Source: Burkholderiales bacterium
Lineage (GTDB): Bacteria; Pseudomonadota; Gammaproteobacteria; Burkholderiales; Burkholderiaceae_D
Length of the DNA stretch: 14,757 bases
Assembly (NCBI GenBank): GCA_028868455.1
Contig: JAGWUK010000018.1
Coordinates: 1-14,757, forward strand
Direction of reading: 5' to 3'
The notes under the pieces were generated by a model that was not told where the DNA came from, made no database searches, and was given only the letters and a program-made list of their open reading frames with translations. Of the stretch, positions 13,441-14,757 are shown piece after piece (within the stretch, counting starts at the first letter, position 1; every line of letters begins with the position of its first letter). Both the position numbers and the translations under genes were made by a program.

Positions 13441-14757
13441 TTACACTCCCGCAAATTGCAAGGCAGTGCCCGCATTGTCATCATCCGCAGCGACATCGTC
13501 GTCAGCATCATCGCCCTGCCTGCTTTGCTGTCGTTCCCACATCTGCGCATAAGCGCCCTGCGCTTCCAGCAACTGCTGATGTGTGCCGCGCTCGATAATG
13601 CGACCTTTGTCCATCACCAGGATTTGCTGTGCATCGACAATCGTCGACAAACGATGTGCAATGAGCAGGCTGGTGCGACTGCGCGCGATCTCTTTTAACT
13701 GCGCCTGTATCATTTGCTCAGAGCGCGAATCAAGTGCCGATGTCGCTTCATCGAAAATCAGAATGGATGGATTTTTCAACAAGGTTCGGGCAATAGCGAC
13801 GCGTTGTTTTTCCCCGCCGGACAATTTCAATCCGCGCTCACCCACCATGGTCGCGTAACCATCTGGCAGTGATTCGATAAAATCGTGAATATAGGCAGCC
13901 TTGGCAACGGCAATGATGTCATCCTTGCCAGACCCCGGTTTGCCGTAGGCGATGTTGTATTCGATCGTGTCGTTAAACAGCACGGTGTCTTGCGGCACAA
14001 TGCCAATCGCGGCACGCACCGACGCCTGCGTGACATCGCGCACGTTTTGTCCTTCAATCAGAATATGTCCGGCTTGCACATCGTAAAAGCGAAACAGCAA
14101 ACGCGATAACGTTGACTTGCCCGATCCGCTATGTCCCACCACGGCGGTCGTCGTACCCGCAGGGACAGTGAAGTCGATATCAAACAAAATCTGACGCTTG
14201 CTCTCATAACTGAAATCGACGTGTTGAAAGCGAATTTCCGCCCCCTCGCGATGATTGATCAGCAAAGCGCTTGCATCGTCGGCATCGGCGATTTCGCGGT
14301 TCTGATCAAGCAGAGAAAACAGCCTTTCCATGTCGGCCAGGCTCTGTTTGATTTCGCGATACAAGACCCCTAAAAAATTCAAAGGAATGTACAACTGAAT
14401 CATAAAGGCATTCACCAATACGAGATCGCCGAGACTCATTTTTCCATCGATGACACCTTGCGTCGCACGCCATAAAATCAGCGTCACTGCAGATGCAATA
14501 ATCAGCGACTGGCCGGTATTTAACAACGACAAACTGCTCTGCGATTTGACGGCGGCAGTTTCGTAATTTTTCAATCCTTCGTCATACCGTCGCGCTTCAT
14601 AATCTTCGTTGCCGAAGTATTTAACCGTCTCATAATTCAACAGTGAATCGATGGCCTTGGTATGTGCGCGCGAGTCGAGTTCGTTCATCGTCCGCCGAAA
14701 TCCGGTACGCCATTCCGTCACGCTGATGGTAAAGACGATATACGTCACCAACGCCAC
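13441..14757 (-). CDS. Atm1-type ABC exporter, fused permease/ATPase (5' truncated)
   Basis: The frame runs off the right edge; the 438 visible residues are the second part of a half-transporter. The membrane portion ends with NELDSRAHTKAIDSLLNYETVKYFGNEDYEARRY (about 25-58), the hallmark of the Atm1/HMT1/ABCB7 branch, followed by two membrane segments (about 82-97 and 110-133). The ATPase is complete: Walker A GHSGSGKST at 208-216, Q-loop Q256, signature LSGGE at 312-316, Walker B LIFDEA at 333-338, H-switch H368. Atm1 exporters carry glutathione conjugates, polysulphides or metal-thiol complexes across the inner membrane. The C-terminus is unusual: after MWERQQSRQG comes an acidic run DDADDDVAADDDNAG. 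The residue at 14757 is an internal codon, not a start. The gene abuts the LysR gene (TAA then ATG), suggesting a shared transcript. Confidence 0.93.
   Translation of the reverse strand: MALVTYIVFTISVTEWRTGFRRTMNELDSRAHTKAIDSLLNYETVKYFGNEDYEARRYDEGLKNYETAAVKSQSSLSLLNTGQSLIIASAVTLILWRATQGVIDGKMSLGDLVLVNAFMIQLYIPLNFLGVLYREIKQSLADMERLFSLLDQNREIADADDASALLINHREGAEIRFQHVDFSYESKRQILFDIDFTVPAGTTTAVVGHSGSGKSTLSRLLFRFYDVQAGHILIEGQNVRDVTQASVRAAIGIVPQDTVLFNDTIEYNIAYGKPGSGKDDIIAVAKAAYIHDFIESLPDGYATMVGERGLKLSGGEKQRVAIARTLLKNPSILIFDEATSALDSRSEQMIQAQLKEIARSRTSLLIAHRLSTIVDAQQILVMDKGRIIERGTHQQLLEAQGAYAQMWERQQSRQGDDADDDVAADDDNAGTALQFAGV

Noticed and set aside
1..14757. CRISPR arrays, tRNA or rRNA genes, prophage or toxin-antitoxin modules
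   Set aside because: No regularly spaced repeats, no cloverleaf sequences and no such protein families were seen on either strand.

Overview
This 14.8 kb window is chromosomal DNA of a betaproteobacterium. The gene content and protein style (valS, pyrC followed by a DUF3025 gene, a GudB/RocG-type glutamate dehydrogenase clustered with a gltIJKL transporter, GC near 50%) fit the Burkholderiales, most likely an Oxalobacteraceae member of the Herminiimonas/Janthinobacterium kind. That placement is inference from protein families, not from a search.

Plus strand, 1-3802: the 3' end of valS with a strong intrinsic terminator; a small exported DUF2147 protein with its own terminator; a short coiled-coil DUF465 (YdcH/SlyX-like) protein with a downstream terminator; about 700 bases without a gene that hold several dyads, including a ~100-base near-palindrome that looks like a mobile intergenic repeat (MITE/REP-like); then a membrane chemoreceptor (MCP).

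Minus strand, 3799-5679: pyrC (dihydroorotase) and a DUF3025 gene form a two-gene unit whose 3' end overlaps the MCP gene tail-to-tail by four bases.

Minus strand, 5860-11767: a glutamate acquisition and catabolism module, in transcription order gdhA (glutamate dehydrogenase), a second GltI-like binding protein, gltI, gltJ, gltK, gltL. The exported binding proteins capture glutamate/aspartate, GltJK form the channel, GltL supplies ATP hydrolysis, and GdhA would convert imported glutamate to 2-oxoglutarate and ammonium (or run in reverse). A perfect hairpin with a U-rich tail lies between gltI and gltJ and probably lowers permease expression relative to the binding protein. Tandem hairpins follow gdhA. 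GltI carries an exact in-frame 27-bp tandem duplication just after its signal peptide.

Minus strand, 11768-14757: about 700 bases upstream of gdhA with LysR-type operator-like dyads, then a LysR regulator resembling the HypT/YjiE branch, whose ATG abuts the stop codon of an Atm1-type ABC exporter that runs off the window end.

I found no convincing previously undescribed multigene system. The parts most worth a second look are the ~100-base palindromic repeat, the GltI duplication, and the putative LysR-gdhA regulatory link.
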